Source: Anaerolineales bacterium
GTDB lineage: Bacteria; Chloroflexota; Anaerolineae; Anaerolineales; UBA11579
Direction: 5' to 3'
Length of the DNA: 64,000 bases
NCBI GenBank assembly: GCA_026129335.1
Contig: JAHCIH010000010.1
Location: 1 to 64,000 of the forward strand
Each line of letters begins with the position of its first letter. Position 1 is the stretch's first letter. Of this stretch, positions 41,377 to 52,508 are shown piece by piece. Position numbers and translations under genes: made by a program. The notes under the pieces are model-generated. The model worked only from the letters and a program-made list of their open reading frames with translations, did not search any database and had not been told where the DNA came from.

Positions 41377-42642
41377 ATGTTCCAGGAACCACAATTATTC
41401 TTCCGCCTCTTCGCCGCTTTGGCCATGGGTTTCCTCATCGGCCTGCAGCGTGAGCATTCCCACGGTGGCCCGGGCCGCGAGATCCTGGCCGGCGAACGCA
41501 CCTTTGCGCTGATCGGCGCCAGCGGCTTCCTGGCGGCGCTGATGTCCGACCAGTTCGGGCAGCCGCTGATCTACTTCGCTGCCATCGCCTTCGTGGCGGC
41601 GCTCACCGCCATCGGCTATTTCACTGAGGCCACGCAAAAAGGCCGGGTGGGCATCACCAGCGAGGTCTCCGTTCTGTTGGCCATGCTGCTGGGCGGCCTG
41701 AGCTATTGGAATTACCTCGGCCTGGCGGTGGCCGCGGCCATCGGCGCCACGTTGCTGCTCTCGCTGAAGATCGAGACGGACAAGTTCGTTGCCGCGCTGA
41801 CCCGCGAAGACATCCTCGCCGCCCTGCAGTTCGCCGCGGTGACCGCCATCGTGTTGCCCATCCTGCCCAACACGCCGCTGGGGCCGCCGCCGCTGGATGT
41901 GCTCAACCCGTTCAATATCTGGCTGATGGTCGTGTTCATCTCCGGCATCAGCTTCCTCGGCTACGTGCTGATCAAGCTGCTCGGGGCCGACCACGGCATC
42001 CGCATCACCGGCTTCCTCGGCGGCCTGGTCTCCAGCACCGCGGTGACGCTCTCCTTCGCCCAGCGCAGCATCAAGCTGCCCAAGCTGGCCAAGCCGTTCG
42101 CCCTGGCCATCCTGGTCGCCTGGACGATGATGTTTGCGCGCGTGATGGTGGAGGTAGCCGTGGTCAACCGCGACCTGCTGCGCGTGGTCTGGCCGCCGGT
42201 GGTCGCTTCCGGCCTGGCCGGGCTGGGCTACGCGGTCTTCCTGATGCTGGCCAAGCGCCGCAGCGACCAGGACGCGGTGCACTTCTCCAACCCGTTTGAC
42301 CTGCTTTCCGCGCTGCGTTTTGGCCTGCTCTACGCCGCAGTGCTGCTGATGGCGCGCAGCGCCCAGGTCTACCTGGGCGATACCGGCGTGCTGCTGGCCG
42401 GCTTCCTCTCCGGCCTGGCCGATGTGGACGCCATCACGCTCTCCCTGGCGGAGTTGGCGCGCAGCGGCGGCCTGAGCCTGGACCTGGCGGCCAAGGCGCT
42501 GGTCAACGCCGTCATGGCCAACACGCTGGTCAAAGGAGGCATGGTGCTGTTGGCCGGCTCGGCCAGCCTGCGCCGTGCCGTGCTGCCCGGGCTGGTACTG
42601 ATCCTGGTCGTGGGGCTGGGCACAGCCTACTGGTTGCTATGA
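41377..42642 (+). CDS. MgtC/SapB-DUF4010 membrane protein, copy 2
   Basis: This 421-residue protein is a clear paralogue of the upstream gene, colinear over its whole length: FRLFAALAMGFLIGLQREHSH, AGERTFALIGASGFLAALMSDQFGQ, VFISGISFLGY, GGLVSSTAVTLSF and GLADVDAITLSLAELA. The pair arose by tandem duplication. Its last codon overlaps the ruvA start (ATGA), so it is translationally coupled to a DNA-repair gene. The two may form a heterodimer in the membrane, which is speculation. Confidence 0.82.
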   Translation: MFQEPQLFFRLFAALAMGFLIGLQREHSHGGPGREILAGERTFALIGASGFLAALMSDQFGQPLIYFAAIAFVAALTAIGYFTEATQKGRVGITSEVSVLLAMLLGGLSYWNYLGLAVAAAIGATLLLSLKIETDKFVAALTREDILAALQFAAVTAIVLPILPNTPLGPPPLDVLNPFNIWLMVVFISGISFLGYVLIKLLGADHGIRITGFLGGLVSSTAVTLSFAQRSIKLPKLAKPFALAILVAWTMMFARVMVEVAVVNRDLLRVVWPPVVASGLAGLGYAVFLMLAKRRSDQDAVHFSNPFDLLSALRFGLLYAAVLLMARSAQVYLGDTGVLLAGFLSGLADVDAITLSLAELARSGGLSLDLAAKALVNAVMANTLVKGGMVLLAGSASLRRAVLPGLVLILVVGLGTAYWLL

Positions 42643-43217
42643 TCGCTTCACTGAGCGGGCGGGTGGCCCAAATCGACGAGAGCGGCCTGGTGCTGGAGTT
42701 GTCCGGCGTGGGTTACCGCGTCAGCGTGCCCACGCCATTGCTGGAGGAGGCCCAGGTGGGCCAAACCCTGTTCGTGCACACCCACCTGGTGGTGCGCGAG
42801 AACGAGCTAAGCTTGTATGGTTTCGCCACGCTGGAGGCACGCCAGTTGTTCAGCCTGCTGCTGGGCGTGGACCGCGTAGGCCCGCGGCTGGCGCTGGCGC
42901 TGCTCTCACGGCTGGCGCCGGCCGCGCTGCGCGCCGCCGTGCTGGCCGGCGACAGCGCCATGATCGCCAAGGTGCCCGGGGTGGGCGCCAAGACGGCGCA
43001 GAAGATCGTGCTGCACCTGGCCGACAAAGTGCAGCCCGGCGAGGGCGACACGGCGGCCTGGGAGCGCCAGACCAGCGACAGCGACCTGCTCGCCGCGCTC
43101 ACCGGCTTGGGCTACAGCGTGGTCGAAGCGCAAACCGCCCTGCAGTCGCTGCCGGAAGACGCCCCCGATGATTTGGAAGAAAGATTGAAACTGGCTTTGC
43201 GCTACTTTGGCCGTTGA
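42639..43217 (+). CDS. ruvA: Holliday junction DNA helicase subunit RuvA
   Basis: RuvA binds the four-way junction and loads RuvB. The 192-residue protein has domain I (MIASLSGRVAQIDESGLVLELSGVGYRVSVP), tandem helix-hairpin-helix motifs (LLGVDRVGPRLALALLSRL, KVPGVGAKTAQKIVLHL) and the mobile C-terminal domain III (DLLAALTGLGYSVVEAQTAL). Its start overlaps the stop of the membrane-protein gene and its end overlaps the convergent J-domain gene by 16 nt. ruvB is not in the window. Confidence 0.95.
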   Translation: MIASLSGRVAQIDESGLVLELSGVGYRVSVPTPLLEEAQVGQTLFVHTHLVVRENELSLYGFATLEARQLFSLLLGVDRVGPRLALALLSRLAPAALRAAVLAGDSAMIAKVPGVGAKTAQKIVLHLADKVQPGEGDTAAWERQTSDSDLLAALTGLGYSVVEAQTALQSLPEDAPDDLEERLKLALRYFGR

Positions 43218-44026
43218 TTGCCGGCCGGGCCCTCAAGTTCCACCCCCAACCCCAACAATTGCTCCTCCAGCTCGCTGATCCGCGCCCGCACGTCGCTCTC
43301 CATCTCGGCGATGGGGTCGCGCCGCCCGCTGCGATCGGCTTTGCTCTCGGAGTGCATCTGCATCGCCGGTGAGAGGTCCAGCTCGCGGATGGTGTTCTCC
43401 ACCTCAAAGATCATCGTATCCAACTGGCGCAGCTCCAGCGTCAGGCGGGCCAGTTGGGCTTCCGAAGCCTGGCTGGGCGTCGTCGCGCCCGCAGGGTGGC
43501 TTTTATCCAACGCTTGCAGCGTTTCCAGGTCTTTGTTCATATAGGCCTGGTTGATCTGCGCCATCACTTCTTCATGCTCTTTCTTCTCGGCTTCACTGGC
43601 CGCCAGGTCAGGGTGGTAGCGCTTGGCCAACTGGCGGAACAGCTCGCGCAGCTTGCGCTCGTAGTCCGGGTCTTTTGGTGCGGCCTGCTTCTTGGCGGGC
43701 AGGCGTTCTTCGCCCTCATCTACCGGCTCGCCGGCCGCGGCGGTTCCGCCGCGACCCAGCCGGTTGGCTTGCCAGCCGCTGGGCGGCGGAGCCTGGTCGG
43801 CGAGCAGCTCGTCCAACATCTGGCGCAGGCGGGCCTGCTGCTTCTGCAGCGGGGCCACCCGCCGGTTGTAGACCTGGGTGAATTCGTGGATCGCCCGCCG
43901 GGTGTTGCTCAGTTCGATCTCCAGCAGGTCCAGGTACTCACGCCGGCGCTCCACTTTGGCGCGCAAAGTGCCCAGGTCCGGGTGCACCGTAGTCGAAAGG
44001 CTGGTTTTGGAGCGTTTGGCGTTCAT
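43202..44026 (-). CDS. Coiled-coil protein with central J domain
   Basis: This 274-residue protein has an N-terminal coiled coil (about 20-75), a linker, and a DnaJ J-domain core at about 122-168. The J core shows YERKLRELFRQLAKRYHPDLA with the HPD motif, then EVMAQINQAYMNKDLETLQ. A second coiled coil with LELRQLDTMIFEVENTIRELDL and a C-terminal DVRARISELEEQLLGLG segment follow. The HPD motif should stimulate an Hsp70. No glycine/phenylalanine or zinc domain is present, so it is a specialised J protein. It is convergent with ruvA and divergent from atpA. Confidence 0.78.
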   Translation of the reverse strand: MNAKRSKTSLSTTVHPDLGTLRAKVERRREYLDLLEIELSNTRRAIHEFTQVYNRRVAPLQKQQARLRQMLDELLADQAPPPSGWQANRLGRGGTAAAGEPVDEGEERLPAKKQAAPKDPDYERKLRELFRQLAKRYHPDLAASEAEKKEHEEVMAQINQAYMNKDLETLQALDKSHPAGATTPSQASEAQLARLTLELRQLDTMIFEVENTIRELDLSPAMQMHSESKADRSGRRDPIAEMESDVRARISELEEQLLGLGVELEGPAGNQRPK

Positions 44027-44110
44027 CGCAAAGGTAAAATTATACCCATCTGGCCTTTACGCCCAAATTGCCTTGCAAAGGTGGCCGGCCGCAGAGAGTT
44101 TGTGAATTAC

Positions 44111-44139
44111 TGGACAAGCAAAGGGCTTTCAGTTATGAT
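44111..44139 (+). promoter_or_regulatory. Promoter of the F1 ATPase operon
   Basis: TGGACA (44111-44116), 17-nt spacer, TATGAT (44134-44139), with the start about 44146. ATGGAGTGG follows as ribosome site for atpA. The good promoter supports an operon that begins at atpA. Confidence 0.75.
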
Positions 44140-44177
44140 CAGCCCATCAATTCGCCCACCGCGATGGAGTGGATTCC

Positions 44178-45826
<1,649 letters not shown>

Positions 45827-45830
<4 letters not shown>

Positions 45831-45856
45831 CAGTTAACAGCTGACAGTAGACAGTA
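45827..45856 (+). repeat. CTGACAGTTAACAG-type repeat between atpA and atpG
   Basis: CTGACAGTTAACAGCTGACAGT with ACAGT units fills the gap between the atpA stop (TGA, 45828-45830) and the atpG ATG. The atpA stop codon is part of the repeat. No ribosome site is seen for atpG. Confidence 0.6.
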
Positions 45857-46769
45857 ATGGCTAACACGCGCGAAATTCGCTTACGCATCCGCAGCGTAAA
45901 GAACATCTCGCCAGGTGACCCGCGCCTTGCAGGCGGTCAGCGCCAGCCGGGTGCGCAAGGCCATGGACGCCGTGGAGCATACCCGCCCCTACGCCAGCAA
46001 GGCCTGGCAGGTGCTCACCCATATCGCCGGCCAGCCCGGTCGCAACAACCTGCACCCGCTGCTCATCGAGCGCAGCGAGGTCAAGAATGTGATCGTGGTC
46101 ATGGTCAGCGGCGAGCGCGGCCTGGCCGGCCCTTACAACACCAATATCCTGCGCTACACACTCAACCATTTCCGGAACTACTCTGTGCCGGTGCGCTATG
46201 TCGCCGTGGGCCGCAAAGGCGCCGAACTGCTGCACCGCCGCGGGCTGAACGTGATGGCGCAGTTCACCGAACTGCCGCCCGAGCCGCAGTTCACCGACGC
46301 GTCGCCTATCGGGCGCATCGTGGTGGACGAGTTCCTTTCCGGCGGGGCGGATGAGATCTATTTGGTCTATACCAACTTCATTAACATGATCCGCCAGGCG
46401 CCCACCATGAAGAAGCTGCTGCCGCTGGAGTTTGGAAGCACCGAGGGTTTGGTGCGCTCCGAGTTCGGCGAGCAGCCGGCGGCCAGCGAAGGCCCCTCGG
46501 CGGCCTATGCTTACGAGCCGGGCCAGATCGAAATTCTGGATCAGATCGTGCCGCGCTTTACCGCGCTGCAGGTCTACCAGGCGCTGCTGGAATCCAATGC
46601 CAGCGAGCACGCCGCCCGCATGGTGGCGATGAAGAACGCCACCGACAACGCCAGCGAGCTGGGCAACGCCCTGACCCTGGAATACAACAAGATCCGCCAG
46701 CAAAGCATCACCAACGAAATGCTGGATATCGCCGGCGGCGCCGAAGCTTTGGCGCAGGCCAGCCAATAA
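45857..46769 (+). CDS. atpG: ATP synthase F1 subunit gamma, disrupted by a +1 frameshift
   Basis: The gamma subunit is the rotating shaft of F1. The first 18 codons (MANTREIRLRIRSVKNIS) are read from 45857, but the rest of the family sequence (QVTRALQAVSASRVRKAM onward to the C-terminal NASELGNALTLEYNKIRQQSITNEMLDIAGG) is in the next frame. One extra C at about 45911 accounts for the shift: TCGCCAGGTG is seen where TCGCAGGTG would keep the frame. The joined protein would be 303 residues. If only the second frame is used, GTG 45915 gives a 284-residue product without the N-terminal helix. An assembly error, a real mutation, or programmed frameshifting could explain it; I favour error because the gene is essential. 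Confidence 0.85.
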
Positions 46770-48191
<1,422 letters not shown>

Positions 48192-48197
48192 AACCAA

Positions 48198-48256
48198 ATC
48201 TCCAATCTCTAATCTCAGGTTGCTCGACGAGATTAGGGATTGGAGACTGGAGATTG
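48198..48256. repeat. GAGATTGGAGATT hairpin repeat between atpD and atpC
   Basis: CAATCTCTAATCTC and GAGATTAGGGATTG pair with one mismatch around a 12-nt loop. The right end contains GGAG (48249-48252) at good distance from the atpC ATG, so the repeat itself supplies the ribosome site of atpC. Confidence 0.75.
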
Positions 48257-48260
48257 TTGA

Positions 48261-48713
48261 ATGACCATCCGCTGCGAAATCGTTTCCCAAGACCGCTCTG
48301 TCTTCCAGGGCGATGTGGACATGGTCGTCATCCCCGGCTCGGAGGGCGAGATGGGCATTTTGCCCAAGCACTCGCCGTTGCTCTCCACCATCCGCCTGGG
48401 CGTGATCAAAGTGCGCCAGGGCGCTGAAGAGCATCTCTTCACCGTCACCGGCGGCCTGGTGGAAGTGCAGCCTGACATCGTCACCATCCTGGCCGACGCG
48501 GCCGAGGATGTGGGCGAAATCGACGTGACCCGCGCCGAAGAGGCCAAGCGCCGCGCCGAGCAGCGCCTGGCCGAAGGCCCGGGCAAAGACGCCGAGGCCC
48601 TGCTGGCCGCTGAGGCCGCCCTGCAGCGCTCTTCCCTGCGCCTGGCAGTCGCCCAAAAATACGGACGGACCCGCCGCACAAGCCAGTTCCCAACTTCCGG
48701 TCTCGGCGAGTAA
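48261..48713 (+). CDS. atpC: ATP synthase F1 subunit epsilon
   Basis: The 150-residue epsilon subunit has the beta-sandwich domain (TIRCEIVSQDRSVFQGDVDMVVIPGSEGEMGILPKHSPL, FTVTGGLVEVQPDIVTILAD) and a C-terminal helical hairpin with RAEEAKRRAEQRL. It regulates F1 rotation and ATP hydrolysis. Its ribosome site lies inside the upstream dispersed repeat. It closes the F1 operon; an mreB-like gene follows 107 nt away. Confidence 0.93.
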   Translation: MTIRCEIVSQDRSVFQGDVDMVVIPGSEGEMGILPKHSPLLSTIRLGVIKVRQGAEEHLFTVTGGLVEVQPDIVTILADAAEDVGEIDVTRAEEAKRRAEQRLAEGPGKDAEALLAAEAALQRSSLRLAVAQKYGRTRRTSQFPTSGLGE

Positions 48714-48766
48714 AATACGCCCCTGATGGCTATCCTCTCTCGTGAACCGGCCGCAGGCCGTTGCGA

Positions 48767-48783
48767 GCCCGCGTCAGGCGGGC
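48767..48783 (+). terminator. Short hairpin after atpC
   Basis: GCCCGC, 5-nt loop, GCGGGC. The stem is GC-rich but has no T-run, so termination is uncertain. Confidence 0.3.
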
Positions 48784-48820
48784 GTGGCAATCTAGGCTTT
48801 AATAAGGTGGGACTTTAGCT

Positions 48821-49822
48821 ATGGCCTTGTTATCGCGTGAATTAGGTATCGACCTGGGCACGAATTTCATCCGCATTGTTGAAGGCGGTGAGATCGTGCT
48901 GCAGGAACCCACCATCGTTGCCGTAGACCTGGACGAACAAAAGATCGTGGCCGTGGGCGACGAGGCCTTGGGCATGGTCGGCCGCGTGCTGGAAGAGTCC
49001 ATCGAAGTCATCCGCCCGCTGCAAAAGGGCGTGGTGGCCTACTACGAGTTGACCGAGCTGCTCATCGACCATTTGGTGCGCAAGATCGGCGGCTCGGTAC
49101 GCTTCTTCAAGCCCCGCATCATGATCACCCATCCTCACGGCATCACCAGTGTGGAACGCCGCGCAGTGCACGAGGCGGCCCTGCAGGTGGGCGATGCCCA
49201 CCTGGTGCCGCAGCCGCTGGCCGCCGCCCTGGGCATCGACCTGCCGGTGGGCACGCCCACCGGTAATATGGTGATTAGTATGGGCGGCGGCTGCACCCAG
49301 GTCGCGGTGATCGCCATGAACGATGTGGTTTCCGGCGAGACACTGCGCGTGGGCGGCGTGGACCTGGACGACGCCATCGCCGGCTATGTGCGCCGCAAAT
49401 ACGGTCTGCACATCGGCCAGCGCACGGCTGAGATGGTCAAGCTGCGCATTGGCGCCGCCGTGCCGCAGGATGAAGAGCAGACCATGGAGCTGCAGGGCCA
49501 GGATCAGATCAGCGGCCTGCCGCGCCCGCTGAGCCTGACGACCTCCGAGGTCGTCGATGCGGTGACACCACCGCTGGATGAAATCTTCGAGATGATCCGC
49601 CGTGTGCTGGAAAAGACGCCACCCGAGTTGGCCTCCGACATCATTGACCGCGGCGTGGCCATTTGCGGCGGCGGCGCGCTGCTGCGCGGCATGGACCGCC
49701 TGATGACCCAGAAGCTGGGCGTGCCCGCCTACCTGGTGGACGACCCGGTGAACTGCACTGCCATGGGTGCGCTGCGCGCGGTGGAGATGGCGCCGGCGCT
49801 GCAGAGGATGAACCGGCTGTAG
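48821..49822 (+). CDS. MreB-like actin homologue
   Basis: This 333-residue actin-fold ATPase has the phosphate-1 motif GIDLGTNFIRI, the VIRPLQKGVVAYYE segment, an adenosine motif near GVAICGGGALLRGMD and phosphate-2 near NMVISMGGGCTQVAVIA. MreB polymers guide wall synthesis in rods. It stands alone without mreC or mreD. Compared with MreB of E. coli the DIGGGTT phosphate-2 motif is altered (SMGGGCT), so ATP handling may differ. AAGGTGGG lies upstream of the ATG. Confidence 0.85.
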   Translation: MALLSRELGIDLGTNFIRIVEGGEIVLQEPTIVAVDLDEQKIVAVGDEALGMVGRVLEESIEVIRPLQKGVVAYYELTELLIDHLVRKIGGSVRFFKPRIMITHPHGITSVERRAVHEAALQVGDAHLVPQPLAAALGIDLPVGTPTGNMVISMGGGCTQVAVIAMNDVVSGETLRVGGVDLDDAIAGYVRRKYGLHIGQRTAEMVKLRIGAAVPQDEEQTMELQGQDQISGLPRPLSLTTSEVVDAVTPPLDEIFEMIRRVLEKTPPELASDIIDRGVAICGGGALLRGMDRLMTQKLGVPAYLVDDPVNCTAMGALRAVEMAPALQRMNRL

Positions 49823-49827
49823 AGGTG

Positions 49828-49893
49828 GTAACTAGTAACCAGTAAGTAGGGCTTCTGAGCCCAATCCCCAGTCTCCAATTACTAATTACTATT
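49828..49893. repeat. ACTAGTAA / CAGTCTCCAATTACTAATTACT repeat
   Basis: GTAACTAGTAACCAGTAAGTA and CCCAGTCTCCAATTACTAATT lie between the convergent mreB-like and rex genes. The rex stop codon (49891-49889) lies inside the right part. These belong to the same class of low-complexity repeats as at 58402-58429 and 3555-3578. Confidence 0.65.
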
Positions 49894-50506
49894 CAAGATA
49901 ATACGTCATCCGCTGCAGGTGGATCGAGGGGTCGATGTTCTGCACGCGTACCCCGGCGGGCACGCTGAGGTGCACCGGTGCGTAGCTCAGGATGGCGCGC
50001 ACCCCGGCCTCGACGAGCTGGTTGACCACGTCTTGCGCTTGAGTGGCCGGCACGGCGATCATGGCGATCTTGATCCCCGCCGCGGCGATCTCATCCCTTA
50101 GCTGGCGGCCGTCTTTGATCATAAAGCCGGCCGCCTCGCTGCCGACCAGCTCCGGTTTGTTATCGAAAATCATGGCGATGCGGAAGCCGCGCTCGCTGAA
50201 GCCGCTGTAGCCGGCCAGCGCCCGGCCGATGTCGCCGGCGCCCACGATGGCCACGTCCCACACACGGTTCACCTTGAGGATCTCGCTCAGCTGCTTGGAG
50301 AGGAACTCGATGTTGTAGCCGGTACCCTGTTTGCCGAATTCGCCGAACTGCGAAAGGTCCTTGCGGATCTGGGCGGCGGAGATGCCCAGGCGTTCGCCCA
50401 GCTCCTGTGAGCTGGTCACCTGGCGGCCTTCCTGGCCCATTTGCACCAGCGCGCGCAGGTACACCGGCAGGCGGCCGATCACGATGTCAGGGATTTGTTT
50501 GGCCAT
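49889..50506 (-). CDS. rex: Redox-sensing transcriptional repressor Rex
   Basis: Rex binds operators of fermentation and respiration genes and lets go when NADH/NAD+ rises. The 205-residue protein has an N-terminal winged helix (VTSSQELGERLGISAAQIRKDLSQFGEFGKQGTGY) and a Rossmann domain (VAIVGAGDIGRALAGY, AMIFDNKPELVG). AAGGAGG stands 7 nt before the ATG at 50506; the longer frame was rejected. Rex-like operators lie in its own promoter region. Confidence 0.94.
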   Translation of the reverse strand: MAKQIPDIVIGRLPVYLRALVQMGQEGRQVTSSQELGERLGISAAQIRKDLSQFGEFGKQGTGYNIEFLSKQLSEILKVNRVWDVAIVGAGDIGRALAGYSGFSERGFRIAMIFDNKPELVGSEAAGFMIKDGRQLRDEIAAAGIKIAMIAVPATQAQDVVNQLVEAGVRAILSYAPVHLSVPAGVRVQNIDPSIHLQRMTYYLE

Positions 50507-50543
50507 TGGCGAATCCTCCTTGCAGCTTCGAAAGCCGGGGGTA

Positions 50544-50593
50544 ACTGTATCATTAGTCTTCTTATTGTGCAAACGCGTACAATGGTTTCACAA
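50544..50593 (-). promoter_or_regulatory. rex promoter with overlapping Rex-type operators
   Basis: On the minus strand TTGCAC (50572-50567) and TACAGT (50549-50544) are 17 nt apart. The 18-mer TTGTGCAAACGCGTACAA (50565-50582) covers the -35 and matches 10 of 14 fixed positions of the Rex consensus TTGTGAA-N4-TTCACAA. A second overlapping 18-mer (50576-50593), read on the minus strand, begins with TTGTGAA exactly. Autoregulation by Rex is likely, and the site is also close to the obg promoter. Confidence 0.6.
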
Positions 50594-50617
50594 ATGGGGT
50601 GCAATCTGAGGCGGCGA

Positions 50618-50623
50618 TATAAT
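50618..50623 (+). promoter_or_regulatory. -10 element of obg-nadD
   Basis: TATAAT lies 17 nt before the obg ATG. The short leader has no Shine-Dalgarno. Confidence 0.6.
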
Positions 50624-50640
50624 CCGCTTGCCCCTGAACC

Positions 50641-51909
50641 ATGACAGAAACCCAATTTTTGGACGAAGTAGAGATATTGGTGCGCTCCGGCAAAGGCGGC
50701 GATGGCATGGTGCACTTCCATCGCAGCTCGCACAACCCCCGCGGCGGGCCAGACGGCGGCGACGGCGGCCGCGGCGGCGCGGTGGTCTTTGAAGTGGACG
50801 ACTCGCTGCGCACCCTGCACACCTTCCGCTTCAAAAAGCAGTTCGTCGCCAAAGACGGCGCCCCCGGCGGCCCCAACCAGCGCAGCGGCCGCGGCGCGCC
50901 GGACTTGGTGCTGCGCGTGCCGCCCGGCACGCGCGTGTGGGCCGTGGCCGGCGGCCTGATCGGCGACCTGACTGCGCCGGGCCAGCGCCTGGTGGCGCTG
51001 GCCGGCGGCCGCGGCGGCCGCGGCAACCAGCACTTCGCCACCTCGCGCAACCAGGCGCCGCGCATCGCCGAGAAGGGCGAGCCCGGCGGCGAGTTGGCCC
51101 TGCGCCTGGAACTCAGCCTGATCGCCGATGTGGGCCTGGTGGGCGTGCCCAACGCGGGCAAATCCACGCTGCTGGCCTCGCTCACCCGTGCCCGGCCCAA
51201 AATTGCCAATTACCCCTTCACCACCTTGCAGCCGAATTTAGGGGTCGCCGCCCTGGACGAAGAGACCAGCCTGGTGCTGGCGGATATTCCCGGGTTGATT
51301 GAAGGCGCCCACGAGGGCAAGGGCCTGGGCCACGATTTCCTGCGCCACATCCAGCGCACCCGCGTGCTGGTGCATTTGTTGGACGGCCTGGCCGAAGACC
51401 CGCTGGCCGACTTCAGCCAGATCAACAGTGAACTGGCCCTCTTCGACGCCGAACTGGCTGCCAAGCCGCAGATCGTGGCGCTGAACAAGATGGACCTGCC
51501 GGACGTGCAGGCGCGCTGGCCCGAGATCGAAAAGCAGCTCAAGAAGCTGGGCCACCGGCCGCTGGCCATCTCTGCGGCCAGCGGCGAGGGCGTGCGCCAG
51601 CTGCTCGGCCGCGCCGCCGCGGCGCTGGCCGAACTGCCGCCTCCCGAACCCGCCGCCGAGCTGCCGGTATACCGCCCGCCTGCAGACCCCGCTGAGTTCC
51701 ACGTGGAACGCGAAGGCCCGGCCTGGCGGCTGCACGGCGCCGCCCTGGAACGAGCCGCGGCGATGACCTACTGGGAGCACGACCAATCGGTGCGCCGTTT
51801 CCAGCGCATCCTGCAGCGCCTGGGCGCCGACGTGGCGCTGCGCGAAGCCGGCGTGCAGCACGGCGACATGGTGCGTATTGGTGAGCACGAACTGGAGTGG
51901 CACGAATGA
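50641..51909 (+). CDS. obg: GTPase Obg/CgtA
   Basis: Obg is an essential GTPase in ribosome assembly and stress control. The 422-residue protein has the glycine-rich Obg fold (VRSGKGGDGMVHFHR, GPDGGDGGRGGAVVF), the G domain with G1 GVPNAGKST (168-176), YPFTTLQPNLG, DIPGLIEGAHEGKGLG and NKMDLPD, and a C-terminal OCT domain (VYRPPADPAEFHVERE). The ATG lies 17 nt after its -10 box with no ribosome site. nadD overlaps its stop (ATGA). Confidence 0.95.
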   Translation: MTETQFLDEVEILVRSGKGGDGMVHFHRSSHNPRGGPDGGDGGRGGAVVFEVDDSLRTLHTFRFKKQFVAKDGAPGGPNQRSGRGAPDLVLRVPPGTRVWAVAGGLIGDLTAPGQRLVALAGGRGGRGNQHFATSRNQAPRIAEKGEPGGELALRLELSLIADVGLVGVPNAGKSTLLASLTRARPKIANYPFTTLQPNLGVAALDEETSLVLADIPGLIEGAHEGKGLGHDFLRHIQRTRVLVHLLDGLAEDPLADFSQINSELALFDAELAAKPQIVALNKMDLPDVQARWPEIEKQLKKLGHRPLAISAASGEGVRQLLGRAAAALAELPPPEPAAELPVYRPPADPAEFHVEREGPAWRLHGAALERAAAMTYWEHDQSVRRFQRILQRLGADVALREAGVQHGDMVRIGEHELEWHE

Positions 51910-52508
51910 ACCGGCGGCTGGGCGTCTTCGGCGGCACCTTCGACCCACCGCATCTTGGTCACCTCATCCTGGCTGCCGAGGCGCAGGCTCAACTCGGCCT
52001 CGAGAAAGTGCTCTTCGTGCTCACCCCGCAGCCGCCCCACAAGCTGGACAACCAGATCAGCGCTCTGGAAGAGCGCCTCGACCTGCTTGCCGCCGCGGTG
52101 CGCGGCCAGGCCATCTTCGAACTCTCCCGCGTGGAGATCGACCGGCCTGGCCCGCATTACACCACCGACACGCTGACCCTGCTGGGCGAGCAATTCCCCG
52201 ATTGCGAACTGGTCTATCTAATGGGCGGCGATTCGCTGGACGACCTGCCCGGCTGGTATAAGGCGCCCGACCTGCTGGCCGCTTGCGCGGCCATCGGCGT
52301 TATGCTGCGGCCCGGCGCTCAGCCCGACCTGGCCGCCCTGGAGGCGGCCCTGCCGGGACTGAGCGCCAAGCTGCAGATTGTGGACGCGCCGCTGCTGCAG
52401 ATCTCCTCCAGCCAGATCCGCGTGCGGGTGCGTGATGGCGGCCACTTCCGCTTTTATTTGCCCGGCGCGGTCTACGAACTCATCCTACAGCGCGGGTTGT
52501 ATAAATAA
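51906..52508 (+). CDS. nadD: Nicotinate-nucleotide adenylyltransferase NadD
   Basis: NadD makes NaAD from NaMN and ATP in NAD synthesis. The 200-residue protein has the nucleotidyltransferase motif GVFGGTFDPPHLGH (6-19), YTTDTL, YLMGGDSLDDLPGWY and the late SSSQIR. The ATG overlaps the obg stop, so translation is coupled; the upstream GTG frame was not used. obg-nadD pairs are conserved in many bacteria. The Rex sites just upstream of obg could link NAD synthesis to redox state, which is inference. Confidence 0.93.
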   Translation: MNRRLGVFGGTFDPPHLGHLILAAEAQAQLGLEKVLFVLTPQPPHKLDNQISALEERLDLLAAAVRGQAIFELSRVEIDRPGPHYTTDTLTLLGEQFPDCELVYLMGGDSLDDLPGWYKAPDLLAACAAIGVMLRPGAQPDLAALEAALPGLSAKLQIVDAPLLQISSSQIRVRVRDGGHFRFYLPGAVYELILQRGLYK

